From Sphingomonadales bacterium (GTDB lineage: Bacteria > Pseudomonadota > Alphaproteobacteria > Sphingomonadales > Sphingomonadaceae): DNA of 53,530 nt. The stretch covers positions 1 to 53,530 of the forward strand of contig JAIXQM010000134.1 in assembly GCA_027485735.1 (NCBI GenBank), read 5' to 3'. The notes below the pieces were generated by a model. It saw only the letters and a program-made list of their open reading frames with translations. It was not told the origin of the DNA and did not search any database. Both the position numbers and the translations under genes were made by a program. Shown here piece by piece: positions 17,502-25,918 of the stretch (within the stretch, counting starts at the first letter, position 1; every line of letters starts with the position of its first letter).

Positions 17502-18173
17502 TCAGCGTTTGGTGGCGAACCAGATGATGTGCGTGGCGCCCTTGCCGGTTTCGCGGGCGCGGACCTTCACCGTTTCGACACTGAAGCCGCCGCGTTCCAG
17601 TTGGCGGCCGAAGGCGGTATCCGGCGCGGCGGACCAGACGGCGAGGATGCCGCCGGGGCGCAGGGCGTTGCGGGCTTCGGCAAGGCCGCGGGGGCTGTAG
17701 AGGCCATCATTGGCGGCGCGGGTGAGGCCGTCGGGGCCGTTATCGACATCGAGCAGGATGGCGTCATACTGGGCGGTGCTGAGGGCCATGCTGGCGCCGA
17801 CATCGCCCATGGTGACGGTGACGCGTGGATCATCGAGGCAGCCGGCGGTGACGGCGGCCATGGGCCCGCGCGCCCAGGCCATGATGCCGGGCACCAGTTC
17901 GACGACGGTGACGCGTGCGGTGGGCCCCAACTGGCCGAGCACGGCGCGCAGCGTATAGCCCATGCCATAGCCGCCGATGAGCAGATGCGGGCTCTTGTGG
18001 CCGGCCAGCCGATCGCAGGCCATGGTGCCGAGCGCGACTTCAGAGCCATGCATGCGCGTGCTCATCAGCTCATTGCGTTCGAGCACGATCATGAAATCGC
18101 TGCCGCGCCGGAACAGCCGCAGCGGCGGGCCGCCGGGCACTTCGGCCTCGCCGATCAGTTCACGGGGGATCAC
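17502..18173 (-). CDS. Spermidine-synthase-like SAM-dependent enzyme
   Basis: 223 residues. The Rossmann fold shows the SAM or decarboxylated-SAM site LLIGGYGMGYTLRAVL, the acidic VVELVPG, and DAILLDVDNGPDGL after beta-4. The N-terminal LMSTRMHGSEVALG resembles the short beta-domain of spermidine synthases. At 223 residues it is shorter than SpeE (~285), and no clear putrescine-binding set is visible. A small methyltransferase is therefore also possible. GTG start, 3 bp after the stop of the zinc-ribbon gene; last gene of a three-gene minus-strand operon. Confidence 0.75.
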   Translation of the reverse strand: MIPRELIGEAEVPGGPPLRLFRRGSDFMIVLERNELMSTRMHGSEVALGTMACDRLAGHKSPHLLIGGYGMGYTLRAVLGQLGPTARVTVVELVPGIMAWARGPMAAVTAGCLDDPRVTVTMGDVGASMALSTAQYDAILLDVDNGPDGLTRAANDGLYSPRGLAEARNALRPGGILAVWSAAPDTAFGRQLERGGFSVETVKVRARETGKGATHIIWFATKR

Positions 18174-18176
18174 GCC

Positions 18177-18443
18177 TTACGCGACCACTTCGCGGCAGTG
18201 CGGGCATTTGCGGCGGGGGAAGATGATCAGGCCCTTGATCATCAGGCGTTTGGTGCAGGCCGGGCATTTTATCATGGCGATGAGGACGAGGTTGAGCGCC
18301 AGGGCCAGCGGCGGCAGCACCAATCCGACCAGCGCCAGCGGCGTGGGCCAGGGCAGGGCCCAGAACAACGGCGGCAGGGCGACGGCCTGGGCGAACTGGT
18401 TCCACTGCACGCGGTAAAGGCCGGGGAGTGGCGTGCCCGCCAT
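18177..18443 (-). CDS. Small membrane protein with a zinc-ribbon tail
   Basis: 88 residues. Two hydrophobic segments, ~14-33 and ~36-57, are followed by a cytoplasmic-looking tail with KCPACTKRL and KCPHCREVVA: two CxxC pairs spaced to bind one zinc. I do not recognise a named family. Its ATG overlaps the stop of the esterase gene (ATGA), and the spermidine-synthase-like gene starts 3 bp after its stop, so it is co-translated with both. Confidence 0.7.
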   Translation of the reverse strand: MAGTPLPGLYRVQWNQFAQAVALPPLFWALPWPTPLALVGLVLPPLALALNLVLIAMIKCPACTKRLMIKGLIIFPRRKCPHCREVVA

Positions 18444-20167
18444 CAGTAACGCCAGCTCTTCAGATCAGCTCCCTTCGGTGCGGCGGCTTCGATGCGTTTC
18501 AGCATCTTGTCCACATACATGGTGTGGTAGCGCAGGCGGCTGATGTGGTTGGGCTGGGTGGGGTCGCCGTTCCAGCAATGTTCGGCGCGGTCGCCATAGG
18601 CGATTTCGCCCGTGAACGCAGGATCGGCTTTCTTCAGAAAATCCTCGGTCAGGTAGACGGCGTTGTTGAGGTAATAATTGTCCATGTCGCCGACATAGAG
18701 GAAAATCTTGTCGCGGATCTTGGGGCCCAGCGTCTTCCAGTCTCGCTGCATGATGTGCCGCAGATCGTAATTCTCGCGCCAGTGGGCCGCCACCTTGGGA
18801 TCGATCACGCCGGTGCGCTTGTCGAAGATGCGCTGCGGGTAGCCATCGGTGCCTTGCGGGGAATAGACCGCTTCCCAGATGTCCCACTGCTGGCCGGAGC
18901 GGGACTTGTCGCCCAGCACCAGTTCCAGCCGCTGTTCCTGTTCCACCGTGTAATCAACATGGCCGAGATAGTTGCGGTGAGCCGGGCGATCGACCTTGCC
19001 GAACGGGCCGACCTTCCAGAAGACATTCTTGTCTTCATAGATGTTGATGTTGGTATATTGACGGAAATCAATGGGATCGGGGCAGGCGGCAAAGGCGCCG
19101 TTGAAATCATCGGGGTAGAACATCTGCACGGCCAGCGCTTCCCAGCCGCCGGTGGAACCGCCATAGGTGAAGCGCGCCCAGCCCTGGCCAAGGCCGCGGA
19201 ACTGCTTTTCGATCTCCGGCACCAGCTCCTTCATGATGGCATCGCCATAGGGGCCGAGATTGGCGGAATTCACCGCATAGCTGTCGTCATAATAGGGATT
19301 GCTGTGGTCGATCTCGACGATGAGCATCCGCGGGAAGCTGTCTGACGTCCATTTCTTGTAGAGGTCGAAGGCTTCCTGGGCCTCGATCTTGTTGTAGCAG
19401 GGCTCGTTGAAGCGCGGCTCCGGCTTGCACGGCATGGCGGCATCGGGCGGCGTGACAGAGAAGCCGCCGAAATCAGCCGGGAAATGGCCGTGGTTGATGA
19501 TCAGCGGGTAACGCGCTTCAGGATGCTTGTCGAAATCCTTGGGTACCAGCACGTGGGCAGTGAGGAAGACATCGGTGCCCCAGAATTTCGACAGCTGCTC
19601 TGATCGCACCTTGATGTGGCGGATGAACTCGCTGTCTTTCGGCTGCTCCACCGGCGGAATCACCTTGGTGAGCGGGATGGTCACGATATCCTTGGTAGCC
19701 GGGTTGAAGCGCACCTTCATCGGTTCGGAAATGATGTTGCCGGGCTCCGCGCGCCAGTTCTGCCCAGCGCCGCGCGCAGCCGGCAGCTTCACCGTGTGGC
19801 CGGTGGAAAGCTTGTAGGTCGTGTATTTGTGGAGGACGGCCTGCACTGTGTAGTCGCCGGCTGGCACCTTGGAGAGGTCTTCCGCCGGATAGCCGAGCAC
19901 GCCGCGGCCGATGCTGGCGCTGCCGCTGGGTTTCAGGCCATCGACATTGATGCCGAACACCTGCGGCGCATCGGCGCCCAATTTGACCTGGAAGCGCGGT
20001 TCCTTCGAATCGTCGGGCGTGATCACCAGGATGATGCGGCCATCGTTGCTGGCGTCGATGCCGGTGGCTGGCAAGGTGACGCGGAAATCGGTTGCCAATG
20101 CCGGCGCCGACAGGTTGGCCGCCAGTGCAGTGCCGATCATGGCGGCAGTCAAAACGCGCTTATTCAT
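18443..20167 (-). CDS. Exported alpha/beta-hydrolase, esterase-D-like
   Basis: 574 residues. A clear signal peptide (MNKRVLTAAMIGTALAANLS, then APALA) directs it to the periplasm. Residues ~27-190 form a beta-rich N-terminal part. The hydrolase domain that follows has the nucleophile Ser338 in TYGGSTGGWEA (GxSxG form) and a C-terminal His candidate in DRAEHCWNGD. It resembles the putative-esterase family (enterochelin esterase / esterase D), but the whole protein is much larger. Start at ATG 20167, behind a strong GGGAGGAACGG. First gene of the operon. The substrate is unknown. Confidence 0.8.
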   Translation of the reverse strand: MNKRVLTAAMIGTALAANLSAPALATDFRVTLPATGIDASNDGRIILVITPDDSKEPRFQVKLGADAPQVFGINVDGLKPSGSASIGRGVLGYPAEDLSKVPAGDYTVQAVLHKYTTYKLSTGHTVKLPAARGAGQNWRAEPGNIISEPMKVRFNPATKDIVTIPLTKVIPPVEQPKDSEFIRHIKVRSEQLSKFWGTDVFLTAHVLVPKDFDKHPEARYPLIINHGHFPADFGGFSVTPPDAAMPCKPEPRFNEPCYNKIEAQEAFDLYKKWTSDSFPRMLIVEIDHSNPYYDDSYAVNSANLGPYGDAIMKELVPEIEKQFRGLGQGWARFTYGGSTGGWEALAVQMFYPDDFNGAFAACPDPIDFRQYTNINIYEDKNVFWKVGPFGKVDRPAHRNYLGHVDYTVEQEQRLELVLGDKSRSGQQWDIWEAVYSPQGTDGYPQRIFDKRTGVIDPKVAAHWRENYDLRHIMQRDWKTLGPKIRDKIFLYVGDMDNYYLNNAVYLTEDFLKKADPAFTGEIAYGDRAEHCWNGDPTQPNHISRLRYHTMYVDKMLKRIEAAAPKGADLKSWRY

Positions 20168-20645
20168 ATCCGTTCCTCCCCTATGCCGATGTTTTAAGCA
20201 TGAATTGCCAGCAGCGGCAACGCGCCTGACTTTTACAGATTTACGATAGTTAAACATAAATATTTCTTCAGTAATGGTTTTGCGGCGTCCGCGCTCATTA
20301 AATATCGTTTAACAATCTTGAAGACTAATTTTGCAAGCATTTCAGCAAAATGTTTGGTCGGGGAAGCATGAAACATGCAACAAATCCTGGAATCAGATGT
20401 GATATTGGTCGGATTTCATTGCTGCTGGGGGTTCCACTTGGCGTTTTTGGGGAACGCATTCGGACCGAACGTAGGAGCGATACCTCCCAGAATGAGACAA
20501 TCAGGCGTGATAAGCGCTGAAGGGGACGCCGGATCGTAATATTCGTTAATGGAAAAATAGTTAACGAGCATCAACATCACTTTACATTAAGTAACTTTCA
20601 AATTAGAAAGTTGGTATATCAAGTGTTAACAAGTGAGGGCGGCGT
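20168..20645 (-). promoter_or_regulatory. 478-bp AT-rich divergent intergenic region
   Basis: Strikingly AT-rich next to its neighbours, with many TTAA/AAAT stretches (TTAAACATAAATATTTC, CGTTAATGGAAAAATAGTTAA). It holds a small palindrome GCATGAAACATGC near 20367. It must carry the promoter of the esterase operon and one for the plus-strand small gene. I find no RNA gene or terminator. Confidence 0.5.
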
Positions 20646-20828
20646 ATGATTTTTTCCGGTTTCGCACATGGCATGGGCCAGCTGTTGGCAACCGATGGTG
20701 CCTTGATGGTGCTGTCGATGCTGTTCGGTGTGCTGCTGGGCATGTTGTGGTCCGGTCGTTCCTTCCCGCGCCGCCTGCCTCGCTCGATGGCTCGGGCTTC
20801 GGCCAGCCATTTGAACCGCTTCTCCTGA
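20646..20828 (+). CDS. Possible 60-residue membrane protein
   Basis: One transmembrane helix (ALMVLSMLFGVLLGMLW, ~19-35) followed by a basic tail (SGRSFPRRLPRSMARASAS). GTGAGGG lies about 9 bases before the ATG. Positive-inside charge and the AT-rich promoter region before it favour a real gene. No family is recognised, and the length is near the noise limit for this GC content. Confidence 0.45.
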   Translation: MIFSGFAHGMGQLLATDGALMVLSMLFGVLLGMLWSGRSFPRRLPRSMARASASHLNRFS

Positions 20829-20875
20829 TCACCGCCGGGCTGGCTATCGCCTGACACGCAGACTAGCTTGGTGCC

Positions 20876-21505
20876 ATGCGCGCCGTACCATTTTCAGCAC
20901 TCTGTTTTCTGGGGGCGTTGCCAGCGATGGCAGCGCCCTCCTTGTGTGCGCATCTGCCCGAGAAGGGATCGGTGGCCGCCGCCGCGCCCCGCGAAAGCGT
21001 GGCGGCGAAGCCGCGAGCGGACCGCAGCCTGATCTGCCCGCCCGGATTCGTGCTGGAAGCATCGGCCCGTGTCCCTGTTTGCACCCGTCCCGGTCAGGCC
21101 CAGGTGGAGGGAGACCCGCGCGCTGCCTGCCGCGCCACTCTGGCGCTGGGGCCGGTGGCGCCAGTGCCGCTGCAGTGGCGGCCGACGCGCAGCTGCCCCG
21201 GCGGTGCAATCACGACTGTAGTGCGACTGGAGGGGGCCAATCTCGCCTTGGCCGATGTCGATCTGGCCAGCGAGAGCCCCGGCGTGAAGGTTGAAACGCT
21301 GGGCGAGGAGAGCAAGGGCCTCAAAGCCGCCGAGCGCCCTTCAGCCCAGGGCTGTTTCGCGCATCAGTGCCGGCTGGTGCGGCTGTCCATCAGCGCCGAT
21401 GCGCCAGACGATGTGCTGCTGCGCTTCAGCATCAAGGATGGCGCCAGCAGCACGGCGCGCATCCCGGTCATCACACATTGCCCTGATCCGCTGGGGAAGC
21501 GCTGA
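20876..21505 (+). CDS. Exported protein of unknown function
   Basis: 209 residues. Signal peptide MRAVPFSALCFLGALPAMAA with cleavage expected near residue 20. The mature part has paired cysteines (LICPPG...PVCTRPG; SCPGGA; GCFAHQC; THCPDPLG), suggesting disulfides in the periplasm. I do not recognise the family. It ends exactly one base before the stop codon of the convergent M28 peptidase, leaving no room for a separate terminator. Confidence 0.65.
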   Translation: MRAVPFSALCFLGALPAMAAPSLCAHLPEKGSVAAAAPRESVAAKPRADRSLICPPGFVLEASARVPVCTRPGQAQVEGDPRAACRATLALGPVAPVPLQWRPTRSCPGGAITTVVRLEGANLALADVDLASESPGVKVETLGEESKGLKAAERPSAQGCFAHQCRLVRLSISADAPDDVLLRFSIKDGASSTARIPVITHCPDPLGKR

Positions 21506-22888
21506 TCACTTCGTCCGGAGTGGCCGATCATCGGTGGCTGCCAACCAGATCGCCGCCGTCCACGCCGCCACGTTCTGGTCAAGCTGCTTGCGGTCTACCT
21601 TGTCGAGTGTGTCGTCGGGCGTGTGGTGCACGTCGAAATAGCGCGTCATGTCCTGCCCCAGATCGAGCACGCCCACGCCGGTGGCGGCCAGCGGCCCCAC
21701 GTCCGGCCCGCCGCCAGAAGCATTGGTGGCGGCGCGATCAATGCCCAGCGGCGCCAGCACGCCCGCGATTTCGCCGAGCAGCGGCAGACCAGCATCGGCG
21801 ACCTTTGAGTCGATCTGATAAATCCGATCCGCCCCGGCATCGCTTTCGCCGGCCAGCACGATACCTTCATCCTTGTGGGCGGCGGCATAAGCACGGCCGC
21901 CGATCAGCCCGAACTCCTCAGCACCCCACAGCACCACGCGGATGGTGCGGCGCGGCGCCAAGCCGGTGCGGTCCACGTGGGCCTTGATGGCGGCAGCCGT
22001 CGCCAGGCTTATGGCGACGCCAGCGCCATCGTCGAACACGCCCTGGCCCAGATCCCAGCTGTCCAGATGTCCGCCCAGCACCACCACTTCGCCGGGTACC
22101 GTACCGGGGATTTCGGCGGTGACGTTGGCGGATTGGCCGGGCCGGCTGGTAGGGGTGGAGAGCAACTGCATCTGCACAGGCCCGGCGGCGCAACGGCGCG
22201 CCAGCAGTTCGGCATCGGGCAGCGCCAGCGCCAGCGCCGGGATCGGTGCGGTGCCGGCCGGGAACACGGTGCCGCCGGTGTGCGGATTGCGGTGATAATC
22301 TGTGCCCAGGCTGCGGATTAGCACGGCGGCAGCGCCCTTTTGCGCGCCCAGGGCCGGCGCGGCGCGGCGCACGGCGCCGTTCACACCATAGCTGCTGCCA
22401 TCCTGCGTCACGCCCATGCGGTGATCGATGAAAACAATGCGGCCCTTCACGGCGGCGTCCGGCGCCGCGCGGAAGGCGGCAAGATTGCTGAAGCAGGTGA
22501 CAGGCGCGGTTATCCCGCCGGCCGGCGTGGCGCCAGAAGTGCCCAGCGCGGCGAGGGCCAGCTGGTGATTGCTGCCGACGATGGTGGCGCTGGCCTGCCC
22601 GCGCTCCCATAGCGTCAGCGGGAAGGCCTCCTCACGGATGTTGACCAGCCCCAGCTTCTGCATTTCGGCCTTGGCCCACGCCCGGCCGCGCGCTTCAGCT
22701 TCGGTGCCGGCCAGGCGCTGGCCCACGGTGTCGGTGAGGTTCGACAGCAGCCCCCACGCCTTGTTGCCGGCCAGGGCGGCATCGCGCAACTGGGCCGCAG
22801 TGGCCAGACGGTCGTTCCCCGCCGGCTGGGCCATGGCAGGAATGGCGAGCAGGCAGGCAGCGGTTGCCAACGTGGTGATGCGGCGCAT
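21506..22888 (-). CDS. Exported M28-family zinc peptidase with PA domain
   Basis: 460 residues. Signal peptide MRRITTLATAACLLAIPAMA. The ~110-260 stretch fits a protease-associated insert (FSNLAAFRAAPDAAVKGRIV). The di-zinc aminopeptidase site is complete: His and Asp in GGHLDSWD, bridging Asp in FDDGAG, catalytic Glu pair in WGAEEFG, Asp in ESDAGAD and His in FDVHHTPDDT. It is probably a periplasmic or outer-membrane-associated aminopeptidase or carboxypeptidase. Specificity cannot be assigned. It diverges from ettA across 132 bp. Confidence 0.93.
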   Translation of the reverse strand: MRRITTLATAACLLAIPAMAQPAGNDRLATAAQLRDAALAGNKAWGLLSNLTDTVGQRLAGTEAEARGRAWAKAEMQKLGLVNIREEAFPLTLWERGQASATIVGSNHQLALAALGTSGATPAGGITAPVTCFSNLAAFRAAPDAAVKGRIVFIDHRMGVTQDGSSYGVNGAVRRAAPALGAQKGAAAVLIRSLGTDYHRNPHTGGTVFPAGTAPIPALALALPDAELLARRCAAGPVQMQLLSTPTSRPGQSANVTAEIPGTVPGEVVVLGGHLDSWDLGQGVFDDGAGVAISLATAAAIKAHVDRTGLAPRRTIRVVLWGAEEFGLIGGRAYAAAHKDEGIVLAGESDAGADRIYQIDSKVADAGLPLLGEIAGVLAPLGIDRAATNASGGGPDVGPLAATGVGVLDLGQDMTRYFDVHHTPDDTLDKVDRKQLDQNVAAWTAAIWLAATDDRPLRTK

Positions 22889-23020
22889 GTGAGGGTTCCC
22901 CTGTTTGTGCGCCTTCCTTTACGCCCCGGCTGCGTGGGGTCAATCGACCCGTTTGCGCCCACCGCGCCCATCGGCTAATGGCAGCGCGACCTTCCAACAC
23001 CCAGAATCCGGAGCCTCCCC

Positions 23021-24700
23021 GTGGCCTATCAATATGCGTTCGTGATGAAGGGTCTGTCCAAGACCTATCCCGGCGCCAACAAGCCCTGTTTCAAGGATAT
23101 CACCCTGTCGTTCCTGCCGGGGGCGAAGATCGCCATCATCGGCCCGAACGGCGCCGGCAAATCGACCCTGATGAAGGTGATCGCCGGCATCGACACCGAA
23201 TATGTGGGCGAAGCCTGGGCCGCCGAAGGCGTGCGCGTGGGTTACCTGCCGCAGGAACCGCATCTGGATCCCAACAAGGATGTGAAGGGCAATGTGATGG
23301 ACGGGGTGCGCCCCGTCGCCGATCTGGTGGACCGGTTCAACGCCATCAGCGCCGAAATGGCCGATCCCAAGGACGATACCGATTTCGACAAGCTGCTCGA
23401 GGAAATGGGCACGCTGCAGGAAAAGATCGACGCGGTGGATGGCTGGACGCTCGACAACCAGCTCGAAATCGCCATGGACGCGCTGCGCTGCCCGCCGGGG
23501 GATAGCGGTGTGCAGAAATTGTCGGGCGGGGAAAAGCGCCGCGTCGCGCTGTGCAAGCTGCTGCTGGAAAAGCCGGAAATCCTGCTGCTCGACGAACCGA
23601 CCAACCACCTTGATGCGGAATCCGTGTCGTGGCTGGAAAACCACCTCAAAGAATATAAGGGCATGGTGATCCTGGTTACCCACGATCGCTACTTCCTTGA
23701 TAATGTGGTGAAATGGGTATTAGAACTGGATCGCGGCCGCGCCATTCCGTTCGAAGGCAATTATTCCGATTGGCTGGAAGCCAAGCAGAAGCGCCTGGGC
23801 CAGGAAGAGCGTGAAGATGCCTCCAGAGAAAAGGCCATCAAGCAGGAGCTGGAGTGGATCCGCGCTTCACCTAAGGCCCGCCAGACCAAGAGCAAGGCGC
23901 GTATCAAGGCCTTTGACGAACTGGTGGAAAAACAGGCCAACCGCCGCCTGGGCGAAGCGCAGATCCTGATCCAGATTCCGGAACGTCTGGGCAACCGGGT
24001 GATCGAGGCGACGAACCTCACCAAGAGCTATGGCGACAAATTGCTGTTCGAAAATTTGTCGTTCAGCCTGCCGCCCGGCGGCATCGTCGGCATCATCGGG
24101 CCAAACGGGGCGGGCAAGACCACATTGTTCCGCATCATCACCGGCCAGGAGGTGCCCGACAGCGGCGACATCCACATCGGTGAAACGGTGAAGATGGCCT
24201 ATGTCGATCAGAGCCGCGATGCGCTGGCATCCGACAAGAATGTCTGGGAAGAGATTTCCGGCGGGAACGACAAATTCTATTTCGGCAAGAACGAGGTGTT
24301 GACGCGCGCTTATGTGGGCGCATTCAACTTCAAGGGGCCGGACCAGCAGAAGAAGGTTGGCCTGCTTTCAGGCGGTGAGCGCAACCGCGTGCACATGGCC
24401 AAGATGCTGGTGAAGGGCGGCAACGTGCTGCTGCTCGACGAACCGACCAACGACTTGGACGTGGAAACCCTGCGCGCGCTGGAAGAAGCCCTGGAAAGCT
24501 TTGCCGGCTGCGCTGTGGTCATCAGCCACGATCGCTTCTTCCTCGATCGCCTGGCAACGCACATTTTGGCGTTCGAAGGCGACAGCCATGTCGAATGGTT
24601 CGAAGGCAATTTCCAGATGTATGAGGAAGACAAGCGGCGGCGCCTGGGCGACGCGGCAGATCGTCCGCATGCGCTGACCTACAAGAAACTCACGCGCTAA
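23021..24700 (+). CDS. ettA: Energy-dependent translational throttle protein EttA (ABC-F)
   Basis: 559 residues, nearly the length of E. coli EttA. Two ABC ATPase domains: Walker A GPNGAGKS and GPNGAGKT, signatures LSGGEKRR and LSGGERNR, Walker B LLLDEPTNHLD and LLLDEPTNDLD. The arm region and inter-domain linker match EttA (EWIRASPKARQTKSKARI). EttA binds the ribosomal E site and gates entry into elongation according to ADP/ATP. GTG start at 23021 (MAYQYAFVMKGLSK). It is followed by a perfect hairpin at 24710. Confidence 0.95.
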   Translation: MAYQYAFVMKGLSKTYPGANKPCFKDITLSFLPGAKIAIIGPNGAGKSTLMKVIAGIDTEYVGEAWAAEGVRVGYLPQEPHLDPNKDVKGNVMDGVRPVADLVDRFNAISAEMADPKDDTDFDKLLEEMGTLQEKIDAVDGWTLDNQLEIAMDALRCPPGDSGVQKLSGGEKRRVALCKLLLEKPEILLLDEPTNHLDAESVSWLENHLKEYKGMVILVTHDRYFLDNVVKWVLELDRGRAIPFEGNYSDWLEAKQKRLGQEEREDASREKAIKQELEWIRASPKARQTKSKARIKAFDELVEKQANRRLGEAQILIQIPERLGNRVIEATNLTKSYGDKLLFENLSFSLPPGGIVGIIGPNGAGKTTLFRIITGQEVPDSGDIHIGETVKMAYVDQSRDALASDKNVWEEISGGNDKFYFGKNEVLTRAYVGAFNFKGPDQQKKVGLLSGGERNRVHMAKMLVKGGNVLLLDEPTNDLDVETLRALEEALESFAGCAVVISHDRFFLDRLATHILAFEGDSHVEWFEGNFQMYEEDKRRRLGDAADRPHALTYKKLTR

Positions 24701-24709
24701 GCGCTCTTG

Positions 24710-24739
24710 CCGTCTTCCCGGCTGCAGCCGGGAAGACGG
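24710..24739. terminator. Perfect hairpin between convergent ettA and PNPOx-like genes
   Basis: A 13-bp perfect stem (CCGTCTTCCCGGC / GCCGGGAAGACGG) closes on TGCA, 10 bp after the ettA stop and 6 bp before the stop of the opposing gene. There is no long T-run on either side, but its position suits a bidirectional terminator. Confidence 0.65.
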
Positions 24740-24745
24740 TCTGCC

Positions 24746-25342
24746 TCACGGCGCCACCCATTCCCCCGCCCAGTCGTTGGTGCTGCGGAATACTGCACGG
24801 CGATGCCCGCTGTTGGCCAGGTGCAGCCAATCAATTGCCGTCACCTCGATCCACAGCGTCGCGAAATTGGCGCGGGCCGGCGCGATCTGCTCCAGCGTTG
24901 GCTGCTGGCCTTCGATCCACGCAGGCAGGCCTGACGACGGCCCCGGCAACGGCGTGCCGGGCGGGTGTTCGGCCAGATAGCAGCGGCGGGCGAAGGGGGT
25001 GGACTGGTCCCAGAAGCCGTTCACCACTTCATCATCAGTAAGCACGCGGGCAGTGCCGGCGATGCGCAGTTGCACCTGCTCGACCGGATGATAGGCCAAC
25101 ACGGCGACCGGCTTGCCACTCAGCTGCGTCACCTTGGGGCTGCGCGCGTCGGTGTGGAGGCGCAAGGTAGCCGCCGCCGGATCTGCCTTCCGCAGCACCA
25201 TCACGCGGGCATGGGGCAGGCCATCCGCGTCCACACTGGCGATCACCGGCGTGTGGACGGGGCTTTTCCGGTCTGCACCGCCGCGCACCAGCAGGCTCCA
25301 GGCGTGGGCGAGTATTTCGGGGAGCGAGTCTTCGGGTCTCAT
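24746..25342 (-). CDS. Pyridoxamine-5'-phosphate-oxidase-like flavin-binding protein
   Basis: 198 residues, split-barrel fold. SPVHTPVIASVDADGLPHAR and VMVLRKAD resemble the FMN-binding strands of PNPOx. LRLHTDARSPKVTQL follows, and the C-terminal part ends WLHLANSGHRRAVFR. It resembles the PNPOx-like proteins with an Alr4036-type FMN domain more than PdxH itself, so pyridoxal synthesis is not a safe call. Start ATG 25342 overlaps the stop of the ridA-like gene (ATGA), so the two are translationally coupled. Confidence 0.8.
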   Translation of the reverse strand: MRPEDSLPEILAHAWSLLVRGGADRKSPVHTPVIASVDADGLPHARVMVLRKADPAAATLRLHTDARSPKVTQLSGKPVAVLAYHPVEQVQLRIAGTARVLTDDEVVNGFWDQSTPFARRCYLAEHPPGTPLPGPSSGLPAWIEGQQPTLEQIAPARANFATLWIEVTAIDWLHLANSGHRRAVFRSTNDWAGEWVAP

Positions 25343-25839
25343 TTCACCTCGACGATCACATCCACCTCCACCGGCCAGCCGCGCGGCAGGCTGCCGGCGC
25401 CGGCGGCGACACGCGGTGCCTTGCCGGCCTCGCCAAAGGCGGTGACCATGACTTCGGAAAAGCCGTTCATCACTTCGGGATGCTGGGTGAAATCGGGCGT
25501 GGCGTTGACCAGGCCCATCACCTTCACCACCCGCTTCACCCGGCTCAGATCCCCGAGCTGCGCCTTCAGCGTGGCCAGCACGCACAGGCCCACCTTGGCG
25601 GCATTGGCCTTGCCGGCGGCCGTGTCCATGGTGGCGCCGAGCTTGCCGGCTGCGCCCGCCGGGCATTCGCCGTGCCCGGCCAGGAACAGCAATTTGCCCA
25701 CCCGTGCCGCCGGCACATAGAGGCCGATCGGCGCGTTGGGCGGCGGCAGGGTAAGGCCGGCCTTTGCCAGCCGCTGTTCCGGGGTTTCGGCAAGTGCCGG
25801 AGCAGCCATCAGGGCGAGAGCGAGAAGGGCGATGCGCAT
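25339..25839 (-). CDS. Exported RidA/YjgF-family protein
   Basis: 166 residues. An evident signal peptide (MRIALLALALMAAPALA) precedes a RidA-like domain: GLYVPAARVGKLLFLAGHG, then KVGLCVLATLKAQLGDLSRV and LPRGWPVEVDVIVEV. Cytoplasmic RidA hydrolyses reactive enamines and imines and has a key Arg before its C-terminal strand. Here that stretch reads SLPRGWPVEVD, so the active site is only partly conserved. The closest match is the YjgF subgroup often annotated as an endoribonuclease or translation inhibitor. Start at the signal peptide ATG 25839; upstream in-frame sequence is not conserved. Confidence 0.82.
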   Translation of the reverse strand: MRIALLALALMAAPALAETPEQRLAKAGLTLPPPNAPIGLYVPAARVGKLLFLAGHGECPAGAAGKLGATMDTAAGKANAAKVGLCVLATLKAQLGDLSRVKRVVKVMGLVNATPDFTQHPEVMNGFSEVMVTAFGEAGKAPRVAAGAGSLPRGWPVEVDVIVEVK

Positions 25840-25918
25840 GACCTGGGGGACTCCTTGCCGGGTTGCTGGCTCCGGCCTAGCATCCTGGCAAAGAACCGCA
25901 AACAGGGGAGGGCCGGGA

